A stretch of DNA of 64,000 nt from assembly GCA_965267475.1 (NCBI GenBank), contig OZ254079.1:1798001-1862000 (forward strand), written 5' to 3'. This stretch comes from JBCBKU01 sp965267475. Lineage in GTDB: Bacteria; Pseudomonadota; Alphaproteobacteria; Rhodobacterales; Rhodobacteraceae. This document shows positions 1-9,081 of this stretch, piece after piece (within the stretch, counting starts at the first letter, position 1; every line of letters begins with the position of its first letter). The notes below the pieces were generated by a model. The model did not search any database. It was not told where the DNA came from and saw nothing but the letters and a program-made list of their open reading frames with translations. The position numbers and the translations under genes were made by a program.

Positions 1-644
1 GAACAGGACGTGGTCGAACCCGAGCCAGATGTGCCAAACACCGTGCTCGAGGAAGGTCATGATGACACCCCAAGTGGGTTCATCGTTCAGATACAGCGTT
101 TTCAGACCGTCGCCCGGCGCAAAGATCAGAGAGATGTAGCCCTCGTTGGCTTCCATCCCGTTCCGCGTGTTGGTGGCAATCAACGCAAAACCGCGATGGG
201 TCGGGTCAATGTCCGAGAACATCGCGTCATAGGACATTTCGATCGACACCGGCGTCGTGTCGAAACCGGTGACATCGAACCAAAGTTGCACAAAGGCACC
301 TTTTGATGTGTCCAGGTAACCGATGCCGTCAAACGCCACATCCAGCCGTTCGCCTTCGAACTCAAGCGCCAGACGGTCTGAGAAGTAGTCGGCGAACAGC
401 GGGTAATCGGCTTCGAATTCTTCGCGCGTCAGCGGCGTGTCGACTGAGCCGTCATTGGCCTTGATCTTCGCCAACTCGGCGAGGTTGACCTCGACACGTC
501 CCCGCAGCGTCGTCTCGGTCACGTCGAAATACACATAGCTTTCGTTGACACTGTGGGCCGAGGCCGCGCCAGGCACTGCCAAGACGAAGATCGCAGCGAC
601 AAAGCTGCAAAAAAGCGCCCGGATCCAGGCGGTTAGATCGGTCA
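1..644 (-). CDS. HupE/UreJ-like membrane protein, 5' part only
   Basis: Reading the minus strand from an ATG at 644 gives an open frame of 214 codons that runs off the window edge, so the C-terminus is missing. Residues 1-31 form a signal peptide ending in GAASA. A soluble, probably periplasmic region of about 170 residues follows. The last visible residues, around GVWHIWLGFDHVLF, match the first conserved histidine motif of the HupE/UreJ_2 membrane domain, whose members are thought to move nickel, cobalt or similar metals. The family call rests on that one motif, since the membrane helices lie outside the window. It lies 12 bases downstream of the acyl-CoA dehydrogenase gene on the same strand and may share its transcript. 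Confidence 0.72.
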
Positions 645-656
645 TTGGATTGGTCC

Positions 657-1799
657 TCACCCTGTCTTTTGCGCTGTCATTCGCGCTATTATTTGCCGTT
701 GTACGTCGGACGTCCCGGAATAGATCACGCCGCCAAGCGCGTCTGTGACGTCTTCACCGATCTGTGATCCCTGCAAAAATCCGGCCCCGCCCATCGTGCG
801 CAGCGCATCTGTGCTTGAGGCGAGAAACGCCTCTGAGATGTGAAGGTTTGTCTTCGCAGCCAGATCCGGGGTCAGCGCACCTGCATCGTATTGGCGGGCG
901 GCTTCGGCCAGGATCAGCGAGGACGTTTCCAGCCGAAGGGCCATGTCAGCGATACGGTTCGCGACCGATTGGTGATCGATGATCGGCTTGCCAAAGCTCT
1001 GCCGGGATTTGGCGAAAGACGCGCAGTCCTGAAGCTGCCGTTCCATAGCGCCGACATGCGTCGCAAGGATGAATGCGCGTTCCCAATCGAGCGTCGTCTG
1101 AAAGATCCGCGCCCCGGCGCCGTCCGGTCCAAGGCGGCGGCTTTCCGGGATCCAGCAATCCGAGAAGGCAAGCGTTCCCATCGGAAGCGTGGTCAGACCG
1201 ATCTTGCCTTGTAGGGCCCCACGCTGAAACCCTTCATCCTTGGCCTCGACGATGAATACCGAGAGACCCCAGGATTTTCTGTCGGGCGCTGTGCTGGCAA
1301 AGACAAGCGCGACGTCGCAATCCGGGCCCATCCCGATGAAGGTCTTTTCCCCGTTCAGCAAATAGCCGCCGTCGCGTGCCTCGGCCCGCGTCTGAAGCGC
1401 CATGGCGTCCGATCCCGACTGCGCCTCGGTCAACGCATAGGCGCCGATGGCGGACCCGTCACACAGTCCGGGCAGATACGCGGCTTGCTGGGCCTCGGTC
1501 CCGAACCGAAGCAGGGGCTCTTGGACTGTCCAGACATGCGAATTCAGGCCCATTGTGAACCCGTTGTCAGGCAGCGATCGCCCAAGCGTGCGCATAGCCT
1601 CGACATAGGCGGTGGCAGTGCAGCCCCGACCGCCGTAGCGGCTTGGCATCGTCAGCCGCAGAAGACCCGCGGACGCAGCACCCCGCCAAAGATCCCGCCA
1701 GTTTTCCGGGTTCGGACGTTTCGTGTCGAGGCTTCCGAGAAACCGGGACACGCAATCGCAGGCCGCTTTGGCCATGATGTCTTTTTCAGCCCCTGACAT
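657..1799 (-). CDS. acyl-CoA dehydrogenase family flavoprotein
   Basis: A 380-residue protein with the full acyl-CoA dehydrogenase layout: helical N-terminus, beta domain with ALTEAQSGSD (residues 121-130), and a C-terminal helical domain ending in GGVIYSGTSDVQRQIIARM. FAD-dependent alpha-beta desaturation of an acyl thioester is the expected reaction. The usual catalytic glutamate site in the YxGT loop is Ser361 here. A glutamate occurs instead at the isovaleryl-CoA-dehydrogenase-type position, Glu240 in LDWERAF, so the protein is probably active with the base moved. Similar enzymes act on carrier-protein-bound chains as well as on CoA esters, and the substrate cannot be read from sequence. 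An 18-base inverted repeat lies just upstream. Confidence 0.88.
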   Translation of the reverse strand: MSGAEKDIMAKAACDCVSRFLGSLDTKRPNPENWRDLWRGAASAGLLRLTMPSRYGGRGCTATAYVEAMRTLGRSLPDNGFTMGLNSHVWTVQEPLLRFGTEAQQAAYLPGLCDGSAIGAYALTEAQSGSDAMALQTRAEARDGGYLLNGEKTFIGMGPDCDVALVFASTAPDRKSWGLSVFIVEAKDEGFQRGALQGKIGLTTLPMGTLAFSDCWIPESRRLGPDGAGARIFQTTLDWERAFILATHVGAMERQLQDCASFAKSRQSFGKPIIDHQSVANRIADMALRLETSSLILAEAARQYDAGALTPDLAAKTNLHISEAFLASSTDALRTMGGAGFLQGSQIGEDVTDALGGVIYSGTSDVQRQIIARMTAQKTG

Positions 1800-2276
1800 G
1801 GTCCCTCACGTCATCCAACCTGTCAGATATTTCTGACAAGGCGTGGGTGGCACAGATTTCGATTAGCCACCCGTTGCACCGCGGTGACCTAGTGCGGCGA
1901 AAGTCAGGTGTTAATAAATTTTGGGAATATTAATATTATCAATGTCTTATATGGACAACCTGGGCGATAGGCGGAAGGCGCGTGGCCAGTGTCCGCCCAC
2001 CAAGCGGCATATCGTCCCAACTGACACATCGTGCGGCGCGCCTGGGAATTCCCTGACCAGACCCGCCTTTGAGATCCACGCCGGAGCAACGATCCGGCCT
2101 TGTCACTGCCCGATTGCGGGGCAGGTCACCCCACCGAACAGGTTGCAGTGCCGCCCCCTTGCGGGCAGACAGCGCGAGAGTTGGATGATACTCGATGAGA
2201 ACCAATTGTCTGGCTGGTGTTCCATGATGCAGAATGGACCAGCTTCGCGCCAAACGATCAGGGAGCCTTTCGGCCA
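1800..2276. other. 477-base intergenic region with divergent promoters
   Basis: This gap separates the minus-strand acyl-CoA dehydrogenase from galT. It has an AT-rich stretch at about 1908-1955, unusual for this GC-rich window, that includes a perfect 12-base palindrome at 1926-1937. It also has an inverted repeat at 1821-1838. Longer open frames cross it on both strands but show no protein-like composition, no family motif and no convincing ribosome site. I read it as regulatory DNA or decayed sequence and see no gene in it. Confidence 0.5.
1821..1838. promoter_or_regulatory. inverted repeat, candidate operator of the acyl-CoA dehydrogenase gene
   Basis: TGTCAGA and TCTGACA are perfect 7-base arms separated by TATT, centred about 30 bases before the ATG at 1799. 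Size, symmetry and position fit the site of a dimeric repressor such as a TetR- or GntR-family protein. No regulator gene is adjacent within the window, so the protein that binds is unknown. Confidence 0.45.
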
Positions 2277-3317
2277 ATGACCCTCGTCCCCGAAACCGAT
2301 GCGCCCCACCGGCGGTACAACCCCTTGACCCGCCAATGGGTGCTGGTGTCACCGCATCGAAACAAGCGCCCATGGCAAGGCAAGACCGAACAGACTGCCC
2401 CGGACAGCAAACCGCCGCATGACCCGACATGTTACCTGTGTTCCGGAAACACGCGCGTGACCGGCGAGGTGAACCCCACCTATTCCGGGCCCTTCGTGTT
2501 CCAGAACGATTTTCCGGCGCTTTTGGAGGATGCGGATCCCTTGCCAGAACAAGGCCATGACCTGTTCCGGGCCGAAGCGGTTGCGGGGACGGCGCGCGTC
2601 ATTTGTTTTTCGGAACGCCATGACCTGACCCTTCCCGAGATGACGGTCGAAGACATTCGCCGCGTCGTCGATCTTTGGGCCACCCAGACCGAAGAGCTGG
2701 GCCGAAACTATGTCTGGCCCGCCGTGTTCGAGAACAAGGGCACGATCATGGGCTGTTCGAATCCGCACCCCCATGGGCAGATCTGGGCTTCGGATTTCAT
2801 TCCGAACGAAGTTGCAGCGGAAGACGCAGCCCAAGCCGATCATTTCGACAAGACCGGGCAAAACCTGCTGGTGTCTTATGCCGAGCTTGAAGCCGCGTCC
2901 GGCCAGCGCACGGTGGTCGAGAATGCCCATTGGATCGCGGTGGTGCCTTATTGGGCGGTTTGGCCGTTCGAGACGTTGCTTTTGCCCAAGCGGCACGTGT
3001 TGCGCCTGCCGGATCTCGAAGAGCCAGAAAGGGACGCGCTTGCCGAAGCGTTGCAAGAGCTTTGCATCCGCTACGACAATCTATTCGAGACCGAGTTTCC
3101 CTATACGATGGGCTGGCACGGCGCGCCGTTCAACAGCCGGTCGAATACCCATTGGCAGTTGCATGCCCACTTCTATCCGCCGCTTTTGCGCTCGGCCACG
3201 GTGCGCAAATTCATGGTGGGGTATGAGATGTTGTCCGAAGCCCAGCGCGATCTGACCGCCGAGCAGGCGGCGGACAGGCTTCGCGCGCTCAGCACCACCC
3301 ACTACAAGAGTGTGTAA
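2277..3317 (+). CDS. galT: galactose-1-phosphate uridylyltransferase
   Basis: This enzyme exchanges UMP between UDP-glucose and galactose-1-phosphate in the Leloir pathway. The 346-residue protein keeps the family residues at the same numbers as the E. coli enzyme: zinc ligands Cys52, Cys55 and His115, and the HPHGQ active-site motif with His164 and nucleophile His166. The ATG at 2277 was chosen because it follows GGGAG at a suitable distance and the protein then begins like characterised GalT (PHRRYNPLT at residues 10-18). An in-frame ATG at 2217 would add 20 unrelated residues. galK follows after 11 bases, so the two form an operon. No galE or galM is present in the window. Confidence 0.95.
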   Translation: MTLVPETDAPHRRYNPLTRQWVLVSPHRNKRPWQGKTEQTAPDSKPPHDPTCYLCSGNTRVTGEVNPTYSGPFVFQNDFPALLEDADPLPEQGHDLFRAEAVAGTARVICFSERHDLTLPEMTVEDIRRVVDLWATQTEELGRNYVWPAVFENKGTIMGCSNPHPHGQIWASDFIPNEVAAEDAAQADHFDKTGQNLLVSYAELEAASGQRTVVENAHWIAVVPYWAVWPFETLLLPKRHVLRLPDLEEPERDALAEALQELCIRYDNLFETEFPYTMGWHGAPFNSRSNTHWQLHAHFYPPLLRSATVRKFMVGYEMLSEAQRDLTAEQAADRLRALSTTHYKSV

Positions 3318-3328
3318 AGGACCAGCCC

Positions 3329-4426
3329 ATGGCGAAAGCTGATCTGACGGCCGCGGTAGGCGGACACTACAAAGCGACATTCGGCACCGATCCCGAGGCG
3401 CTGGCCCATGCACCGGGGCGGGTGAACCTTCTGGGCGAACACACCGACTATAATGGCGGCTTCGTTCTGCCGATGCCCCTGGTTCTTGGAACGGCGGTCG
3501 CCCTTGGCCAAGGTGGCGCGCCCGGGACCCTGGCGGTCACCAGCGCGACCTTTGACGGCGTCGAGACGCGCAGCCTGGACGAGGCCGCCACGGGATCCTG
3601 GACGGATTACGTTTTGGGGAGCGTTCTTCAGGTTCTTGCGGACCGGCGACCCGAAACCGGGCTGCGCCTGGCCATCACAACCGACCTTCCGGTCGGGTCG
3701 GGTTTGTCGAGTTCCGCAGCGGTCGAAATCGCAACCATGCGGGCCGCGAACGAGATTTTCGATCTGGGTCTGTCCGCCGTCGATATGGCCAAGCTTGCCC
3801 GTAAGGCCGAGAATGACTTTGTGGGCATGCCCTGCGGAATCATGGATCAATATTCGGTATCGGTGGGTGAACCCGGATCAGCGGTGTTTCTGGATACACG
3901 GTCGCTGGTGTCCACCGTGACGGCCACCCCGGACAGCCACAACTTCGTTGTGATCCACTCTGGTGTGACCCACAAACTGACCGATGACGGGTATGCGCAG
4001 CGGGTCCGCGAATGCGCAGCCGCATGCGCGGAGATGTGTGTCGAGATCCTGAGCGATCTGACGCTCGACGATCTGGACCGCATCGCAACCTTGCCCGACC
4101 CCTTGGACAAGCGCGCGAAACACATCGTGACCGAGAACGACCGGGTCCGGCGCGGCGCTTTGGCTTTGAGCGATGGTGACACCGCGACATTCGCGCGGCT
4201 GATGGTGGAAAGCCACCGGTCGCAACGCGATGACTATGCGGTGTCCGTGCCTGAGGTTGACGCCTTGGTGGACGGCGCCCTGGCAGCCGGGGCAGACGGC
4301 GCAAGACTGACCGGCGGTGGGTTCGGCGGATCGGTCGTGGCCTTCGTGGCGGCGGACAGGGTCGATGCATTCTGCGCGTCCATCGAGCAAGGTTTTCCGG
4401 CCGCGCGCGTGATCGCAGTCACCTGA
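3329..4426 (+). CDS. galK: galactokinase
   Basis: A GHMP-family kinase that phosphorylates galactose at C1 with ATP, making the substrate of the preceding galT product. The 365-residue protein shows the galactokinase signature GRVNLLGEHTDYNGG (residues 30-44), the GHMP phosphate-binding loop LPVGSGLSSSAA (residues 120-131) and the C-terminal motif TGGGFGGS. Length is slightly below the typical 380 residues but no motif is missing. It ends 3 bases from the end of the convergent DNA repair gene, and no hairpin terminator is visible between them. Confidence 0.95.
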   Translation: MAKADLTAAVGGHYKATFGTDPEALAHAPGRVNLLGEHTDYNGGFVLPMPLVLGTAVALGQGGAPGTLAVTSATFDGVETRSLDEAATGSWTDYVLGSVLQVLADRRPETGLRLAITTDLPVGSGLSSSAAVEIATMRAANEIFDLGLSAVDMAKLARKAENDFVGMPCGIMDQYSVSVGEPGSAVFLDTRSLVSTVTATPDSHNFVVIHSGVTHKLTDDGYAQRVRECAAACAEMCVEILSDLTLDDLDRIATLPDPLDKRAKHIVTENDRVRRGALALSDGDTATFARLMVESHRSQRDDYAVSVPEVDALVDGALAAGADGARLTGGGFGGSVVAFVAADRVDAFCASIEQGFPAARVIAVT

Positions 4427-4429
4427 TTT

Positions 4430-5107
4430 TCATAAGTATTTCGACGCTTCTTTGCGGGCGAAGGCCTTCATCGTGTCGCCGTGTTGTTCCAAAAAGACCC
4501 GCACACGGGCCGCGTCTTTCTTGGAAAGATCGCGAAGCCACCAGGCCACGGCCTTCTGGATGAACCATTCCGGGTCGGTCACGTAATTGGCGGCCCATCC
4601 CAGAATGCGTTCCCGGATCTCAACTTCATCCGGTTTCGGGCTTCTGAGCCGGGCCCAAGGCAAAGTCATGAGCAGGGCCGCACGCTTGGTCCACATGTGA
4701 TCGCTTGTTGTCCAGGGCTCGACCGCCGCGATCCGGGACGGCTCCCAGACGAGCCGCTTTTGACCCGCGATGGCCGCATGATCGGCAATCGCCCAGGCGT
4801 CGAATTCCGGCACCCAGGATTGGATCAGATCCCAGGCGGCGCCATCATCGGGTCGGATCCGCGCCTGGGTCAGCAGTTTGGCCGCCGCGACGCGGGCTTC
4901 ATGGACATTCGTGACCCAAAGTCCGGATGCAAGCGCAAGACGGTCTTCCAGCGTCAGTTCCGCCCGCCAAGCCTTTGACAGATCGTCAATATCCGGGTTC
5001 GCCACACCAAGATAGTGGCGGTCGATTTTGTGGTAGGCCGCCATGTCTTCGCCCTTGCCGGGCTGCGCCCGTGTCTTCAGCGCCTCGATGGCGGCGTCCG
5101 GTGTCAT
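4430..5107 (-). CDS. DNA alkylation repair (AlkD-like) protein
   Basis: A 225-residue, tryptophan-rich, all-helical protein resembling the HEAT-repeat DNA glycosylases of the AlkC/AlkD group, which remove alkylated purines. Recognisable segments include SGLWVTNVHEARVAA and the C-terminal stretch with PEWFIQKAVAWWLRDLS. The ATG at 5107 overlaps the stop of glmS as ATGA, which argues for it over a longer frame starting at 5257 and implies translational coupling. It is thus the last gene of a glmU-glmS transcript, with no obvious link to amino-sugar synthesis. The family call is good, but catalytic residues were not verified. Confidence 0.8.
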   Translation of the reverse strand: MTPDAAIEALKTRAQPGKGEDMAAYHKIDRHYLGVANPDIDDLSKAWRAELTLEDRLALASGLWVTNVHEARVAAAKLLTQARIRPDDGAAWDLIQSWVPEFDAWAIADHAAIAGQKRLVWEPSRIAAVEPWTTSDHMWTKRAALLMTLPWARLRSPKPDEVEIRERILGWAANYVTDPEWFIQKAVAWWLRDLSKKDAARVRVFLEQHGDTMKAFARKEASKYL

Positions 5108-6921
5108 TCCACGGTGACGGATTTTGCAAGGTTTCGGGGCTGATCCACATCGGTCCCTTTGGCGACCGCCGTGTGATAGGCCAGAAGCTGCGCCGGGATG
5201 GCATAAAGGATCGGAGCCATCGCCTCGGGGACTGAGGGCAGGGTCATGACCTTCCACAGCCCGTCCGGCGCGGATTTGGCGCCCTCGGCATCTGTGATCA
5301 ACAGGACCTTGCCGCCCCTTGCGCGCACTTCTTCCACGTTGGAGATGGTCTTGTCGAAAAGCCCATCCATCGGTGCCATCACCACCACCGGCACGGCCCG
5401 GTCCACAAGCGCGATGGGCCCGTGCTTCAGTTCGCCCGCCGGATACCCTTCGGCATGTATGTAGCTGATTTCCTTCAGTTTCAGCGCGCCTTCCATGGCC
5501 ATCGGGAACATCTGACCGCGCCCAAGGAACAGGATATCCTGCGCCTCGGCCAGTTTCTTGCCGGTCTCGACCCAGGCTTCGTCGCTGGACAGGGCCTGCG
5601 ACAATAACCCGGGCAGGGTACGCAGGGTGCCCATGGCCTCGGCCAAACCGGCAGGCGTTATGAGGCCCCGGTCTGCGGCGGCCTTGTTGGCCAGAAGCGC
5701 AAGAACCAGCAACTGACAGGTGAAGGCCTTGGTTGAGGCGACACCGATCTCAGCGCCCGCGTGGATCGGAAGCGCCACATCCGCCTCGCGCGCGATGGTG
5801 CTTTCGGTGACATTGACGATGGCGAGCGTCATGGCACGTGCCTCGCAATACCTCAGCGCTGCAAGGGTATCCGCCGTTTCCCCGGATTGGCTGACGAAAA
5901 TCGCCAATGTGTTCGGCCCGATCGGCGGTTCGCGGTACCGGAATTCCGAGGCGACATCGACCTCCACGGGGACCTGGGCCAAAGCCTCGAACCAGTATTT
6001 CGCAGTCATGCAGGCATAATAGGCCGTACCACAGGCCACCAGGATCACGCGGTCGAACTTGCCAAGATTAGGCAGGTCGGCCGGGAAGGTCAGGGCGCCA
6101 GCCGGATCCACATAGGCATCCAGTGCCTGGGTCAGGACCGAGGGTTGCTCGGCAATTTCCTTGGCCATGAAGTGGCGATAGCCGCCTTTCTCGATCTGGC
6201 TTGCGTCGATCTGGACCTTTCGGACTTCCCGGTTGGCGCGGCGGCCTTGATCGTCCTGGATTTCCACACCGTCCCGGGTCAGGACGGCCATGTCCCCCTC
6301 TTCGAGATAGGTGATGCGGTCGGTCAGCGGAGCGAGCGCAATGGCGTCCGAGCCGAGATACATCTCACCTTCGCCGTAGCCCACGGCCAGCGGCGGGCCC
6401 TTGCGGGCGGCGATGATCAGGTCTTCTTCGCCCTCGAACAGGAAGGCCAGCGCGAAGGCGCCTTCCAGCCGGGCGATGGTCTGTTCCGCCGCATCGCGCG
6501 GGGCAAGGCCTTGATCGAGGAAGGTTTGCGTCAGCAGGGCGACGGTTTCGGTATCCGTCTCGGTCTCGGTCGTGATGCCTTTCGCGGCGAGGCTTTCGCG
6601 CAAGTCCCGGTAGTTTTCGATGATCCCGTTATGGACCACGGCAACCTGTGCCGTCTTGTGCGGGTGCGCGTTGCCTTCGGTCGGTGCGCCATGGGTGGCC
6701 CAGCGCGTGTGTCCGATGCCGGATTTCCCGGGCAGGGGTTGATGGACCAGCAAATCCGAGAGGTTCACCAGCTTGCCAACCGCCCGTCGCCGATCCAGCG
6801 CCCCGCCATTGACCGTTGCGATACCGGCGCTGTCATAGCCGCGGTATTCAAGCCGTTTCAAAGCCTCGACCAGTATGGGGGCCGCTTCGTGTTTCGACAG
6901 AATGCCGACGATTCCGCACAT
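5104..6921 (-). CDS. glmS: glutamine-fructose-6-phosphate aminotransferase (isomerising)
   Basis: This enzyme makes glucosamine-6-phosphate from fructose-6-phosphate and glutamine, the entry step to UDP-GlcNAc for peptidoglycan and lipopolysaccharide. The 605-residue protein starts MCGIVGI, so Cys2 becomes the N-terminal nucleophile of the class II glutaminase domain after Met removal. Two SIS sugar-isomerase domains follow, with FVSQSGETADT and IHAEGYPAGELKHGPIALV visible, and it ends in the usual AKSVTVE. The ATG at 6921 is fixed by that Cys2 requirement and by a GAGG ribosome site inside the end of glmU. It lies 1 base after the glmU stop, so the pair is cotranscribed. Confidence 0.97.
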   Translation of the reverse strand: MCGIVGILSKHEAAPILVEALKRLEYRGYDSAGIATVNGGALDRRRAVGKLVNLSDLLVHQPLPGKSGIGHTRWATHGAPTEGNAHPHKTAQVAVVHNGIIENYRDLRESLAAKGITTETETDTETVALLTQTFLDQGLAPRDAAEQTIARLEGAFALAFLFEGEEDLIIAARKGPPLAVGYGEGEMYLGSDAIALAPLTDRITYLEEGDMAVLTRDGVEIQDDQGRRANREVRKVQIDASQIEKGGYRHFMAKEIAEQPSVLTQALDAYVDPAGALTFPADLPNLGKFDRVILVACGTAYYACMTAKYWFEALAQVPVEVDVASEFRYREPPIGPNTLAIFVSQSGETADTLAALRYCEARAMTLAIVNVTESTIAREADVALPIHAGAEIGVASTKAFTCQLLVLALLANKAAADRGLITPAGLAEAMGTLRTLPGLLSQALSSDEAWVETGKKLAEAQDILFLGRGQMFPMAMEGALKLKEISYIHAEGYPAGELKHGPIALVDRAVPVVVMAPMDGLFDKTISNVEEVRARGGKVLLITDAEGAKSAPDGLWKVMTLPSVPEAMAPILYAIPAQLLAYHTAVAKGTDVDQPRNLAKSVTVE

Positions 6922-6922
6922 G

Positions 6923-8275
6923 TCACTTGCCTCTTTGTTTTTCTTTGGCGGCCCGAAGCCGCGCGAACAGGCGTTTGGCCAGTCCGGGTTTGTTGGACTG
7001 GGGCGCTCGCGCAAGGGCCATGGCGCCCGGCGGCACGTCTTCGGTGATCACGCCGCCGGTCGCTGTCATCGCCTCATCGCCGACCTTTACAGGGGCGACC
7101 AGCATCGTGTCCGACCCGATAAAGGCGTTCTCGCCGATCTCGGTTCTGTGCTTGAAGACCCCGTCATAATTGCAGGTGATCGTCCCTGCGCCGATATTTG
7201 TGCCTGCACCGATCGAGGCATCGCCGAGATAGGTCAGGTGGTTGGCCTTGGCGCCGGGCCCAAGCGTGGCGTTCTTGACCTCGACAAAATTGCCGATCCG
7301 CGCCGCTGGCCCGATCTCGGCCCCTGGGCGAAGTCGCGCGTAAGGCCCGATGATCGCATCCTTGCCGACGGTTGTGCCCTCAAGATGTGAAAAGGCCCGG
7401 ATCCGCGCACCGGTTTCAACCGAAACTCCGGACGCGAAGACGACATTGGGCTCAACGACCACATCCGCCGCCAACGCGGTGTCATAGGAAAACTGCACCG
7501 TGTCGGGGGCGATTAAGGTCACGCCGGCGGCCATGACCTCTGCCCGTTTGATCGCCTGAAACGTCGCTTCGGCGGCGGCCAGATCGGCGCGGGTGTTGAT
7601 GCCTTGGGTTTCGGCTTCGGGGCAAGCGACGGCTGTCGCGGACAATCCGCGATCCCGCGCGATCTGCACGATGTCGGTCAGATAGAATTCGCCTGCTGCG
7701 TTGCTATTGCCGACCGCGTCGATCAGATCGAACAGGACCGAGACATCTGCGGCAATCACGCCGGAATTGCAGAAAGTGAGAGCGCGGGTGGCTTCATCGG
7801 CGTCTTTGTATTCAACGATCTTTTCCAACTGATCGCCTGCCATGACGAGCCGCCCGTAGCGGCCGGGATCGGCAGCTTCGAACCCGAGCACGACGACCGC
7901 ATGGCCCGCGGCCCGCGCGGTCTGCATCGCCTGGAGCGTCTCGGCCCGGATGAATGGCGTGTCGCCATAGAGAACGAACGCATCGCCCTTGGCCCCTTCC
8001 AATGCCTCACGCGCGGCAGCGACCGCATGGGCCGTGCCCTTTTGTTCGGCTTGAATGGCGATCTTGAGTGCGGGGTCGAGCGCTTGGGCCGCATCGGCCA
8101 CCTCTTCCGCCCCGTGGCCCACAACGAGAACCCGGCGATCCGGCGACACCGCATCGCCCGAGCGCAAGGCGTGGACAAACATCGGCGCGCCGCCGATTTC
8201 GTGCATGACCTTGGGCCGCACGGATTTCATGCGCGTGCCCTGACCTGCGGCCAGCACGATCAGATGGGTGGCCAT
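6923..8275 (-). CDS. glmU: bifunctional GlcNAc-1-phosphate uridyltransferase / GlcN-1-phosphate acetyltransferase
   Basis: This enzyme carries out the last two steps to UDP-GlcNAc. The N-terminal nucleotidyltransferase domain opens with LAAGQGTRMKSVRPKVMHEIGG-like residues 8-29. From about residue 240 a left-handed beta-helix carries the acetyltransferase, visible as repeated hexapeptides and the segment GNFVEVKNATLGPGAKANHL. Length (450) is normal for alphaproteobacteria. It is the first gene of a glmU-glmS-repair operon and is divergent from the HAD phosphatase gene. The 127 bases between the two starts must hold both promoters. glmM is not in the window. Confidence 0.97.
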   Translation of the reverse strand: MATHLIVLAAGQGTRMKSVRPKVMHEIGGAPMFVHALRSGDAVSPDRRVLVVGHGAEEVADAAQALDPALKIAIQAEQKGTAHAVAAAREALEGAKGDAFVLYGDTPFIRAETLQAMQTARAAGHAVVVLGFEAADPGRYGRLVMAGDQLEKIVEYKDADEATRALTFCNSGVIAADVSVLFDLIDAVGNSNAAGEFYLTDIVQIARDRGLSATAVACPEAETQGINTRADLAAAEATFQAIKRAEVMAAGVTLIAPDTVQFSYDTALAADVVVEPNVVFASGVSVETGARIRAFSHLEGTTVGKDAIIGPYARLRPGAEIGPAARIGNFVEVKNATLGPGAKANHLTYLGDASIGAGTNIGAGTITCNYDGVFKHRTEIGENAFIGSDTMLVAPVKVGDEAMTATGGVITEDVPPGAMALARAPQSNKPGLAKRLFARLRAAKEKQRGK

Positions 8276-8402
8276 GGACTGCTCTTTCCTTTTTGTTGAC
8301 CTCGTTTTAGGCGTCTCATGGCATCCCGCAAAGGGGGTTTGGGATCACAAACCCTGTCGGGACGTAACACCAAAAGCGGCTTTTCGCCGAAAAAGGGATG
8401 CA

Positions 8403-9068
8403 ATGCGGACGGTTATCTTCGATCTCGACGGGACTTTGGCGGATACGAGCCATGATCTGATCATGGCGGCGAACGCTTGTTTTCAGGCGCTGGGGCGAGG
8501 CGCGCCGCTGGATCCCGTGGCCGACGCGGCGACGGCGTTTCGCGGCGGTCGGGCGATGCTGACGTTGGGGTTCGACCGGCTTGAGGGGTCGGCATCCGCT
8601 GACGCGGTTGATGACCAATATCTGCCGTTTCTTGACGCGTACCGCGCCGGGATCGCGCGACAAACCCAATACTATCCGGGCGCGCTGGAGGCCGTGCAAA
8701 GCCTGCGCAGCTTGGGCTATGCGACCGGGATCTGCACCAACAAACCCACGGATCTTGCAGAAGATCTGTTGGCGGCCATTGGTGGGCGCGACTTGTTCGG
8801 ATCGCTGATCGGGGCCACGTCCTTGCCTGTCCGGAAGCCTGATCCGGCGCCGTATCTGGCATCGGTCGATCAGGCTGGCGGTATCGTCTCGGAATCGCTT
8901 TTGGTGGGCGACACGGTGACCGACCGCGACACGGCCCGGGCCGCAGGGGTGCCGGTTCTGCTGGTCACGTTCGGGCCCGATGGCGACAGCGTCCGCAATC
9001 TGGAGCCGGATGCGCTTTTGCCTTCATACGACGCGCTGGTTGACCGCGTGCAAAGTTTGATCGGATAA
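8403..9068 (+). CDS. HAD-family phosphatase (phosphoglycolate-phosphatase-like)
   Basis: The 221-residue protein starts MRTVIFDLDGTLADTS, HAD motif I with nucleophile Asp8 and acid Asp10. Motif II appears as ICTNKP, the motif III lysine in RKPDPAPYL, and motif IV in VGDTVTDRDTA. The helical cap after motif I makes it an HAD-IA enzyme like phosphoglycolate phosphatase, though the substrate of such proteins cannot be read from sequence. The ATG at 8403 follows AAGGGATGCA and places motif I at the N-terminus, whereas a longer in-frame start at 8268 overlaps glmU. An aminotransferase gene follows after 13 bases, suggesting one transcript. Confidence 0.85.
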   Translation: MRTVIFDLDGTLADTSHDLIMAANACFQALGRGAPLDPVADAATAFRGGRAMLTLGFDRLEGSASADAVDDQYLPFLDAYRAGIARQTQYYPGALEAVQSLRSLGYATGICTNKPTDLAEDLLAAIGGRDLFGSLIGATSLPVRKPDPAPYLASVDQAGGIVSESLLVGDTVTDRDTARAAGVPVLLVTFGPDGDSVRNLEPDALLPSYDALVDRVQSLIG

Positions 9069-9081
9069 TCGGGGGCGAGCT

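Noticed and set aside
1921..2430. Open frames across the gap before galT on both strands
   Set aside because: No homology-like pattern or ribosome site. The minus-strand frame runs into galT and the plus-strand frame overlaps its start.
5104..7020. glmS ribozyme or riboswitch upstream of glmS
   Set aside because: glmS follows glmU after 1 base, leaving no leader. The ribozyme is a feature of Gram-positive bacteria.
5761..7047. 428-codon open frame on the plus strand opposite glmS
   Set aside because: It lies wholly antisense to glmS, with Arg/Gly-rich composition typical of GC-rich shadow frames and no family motif.
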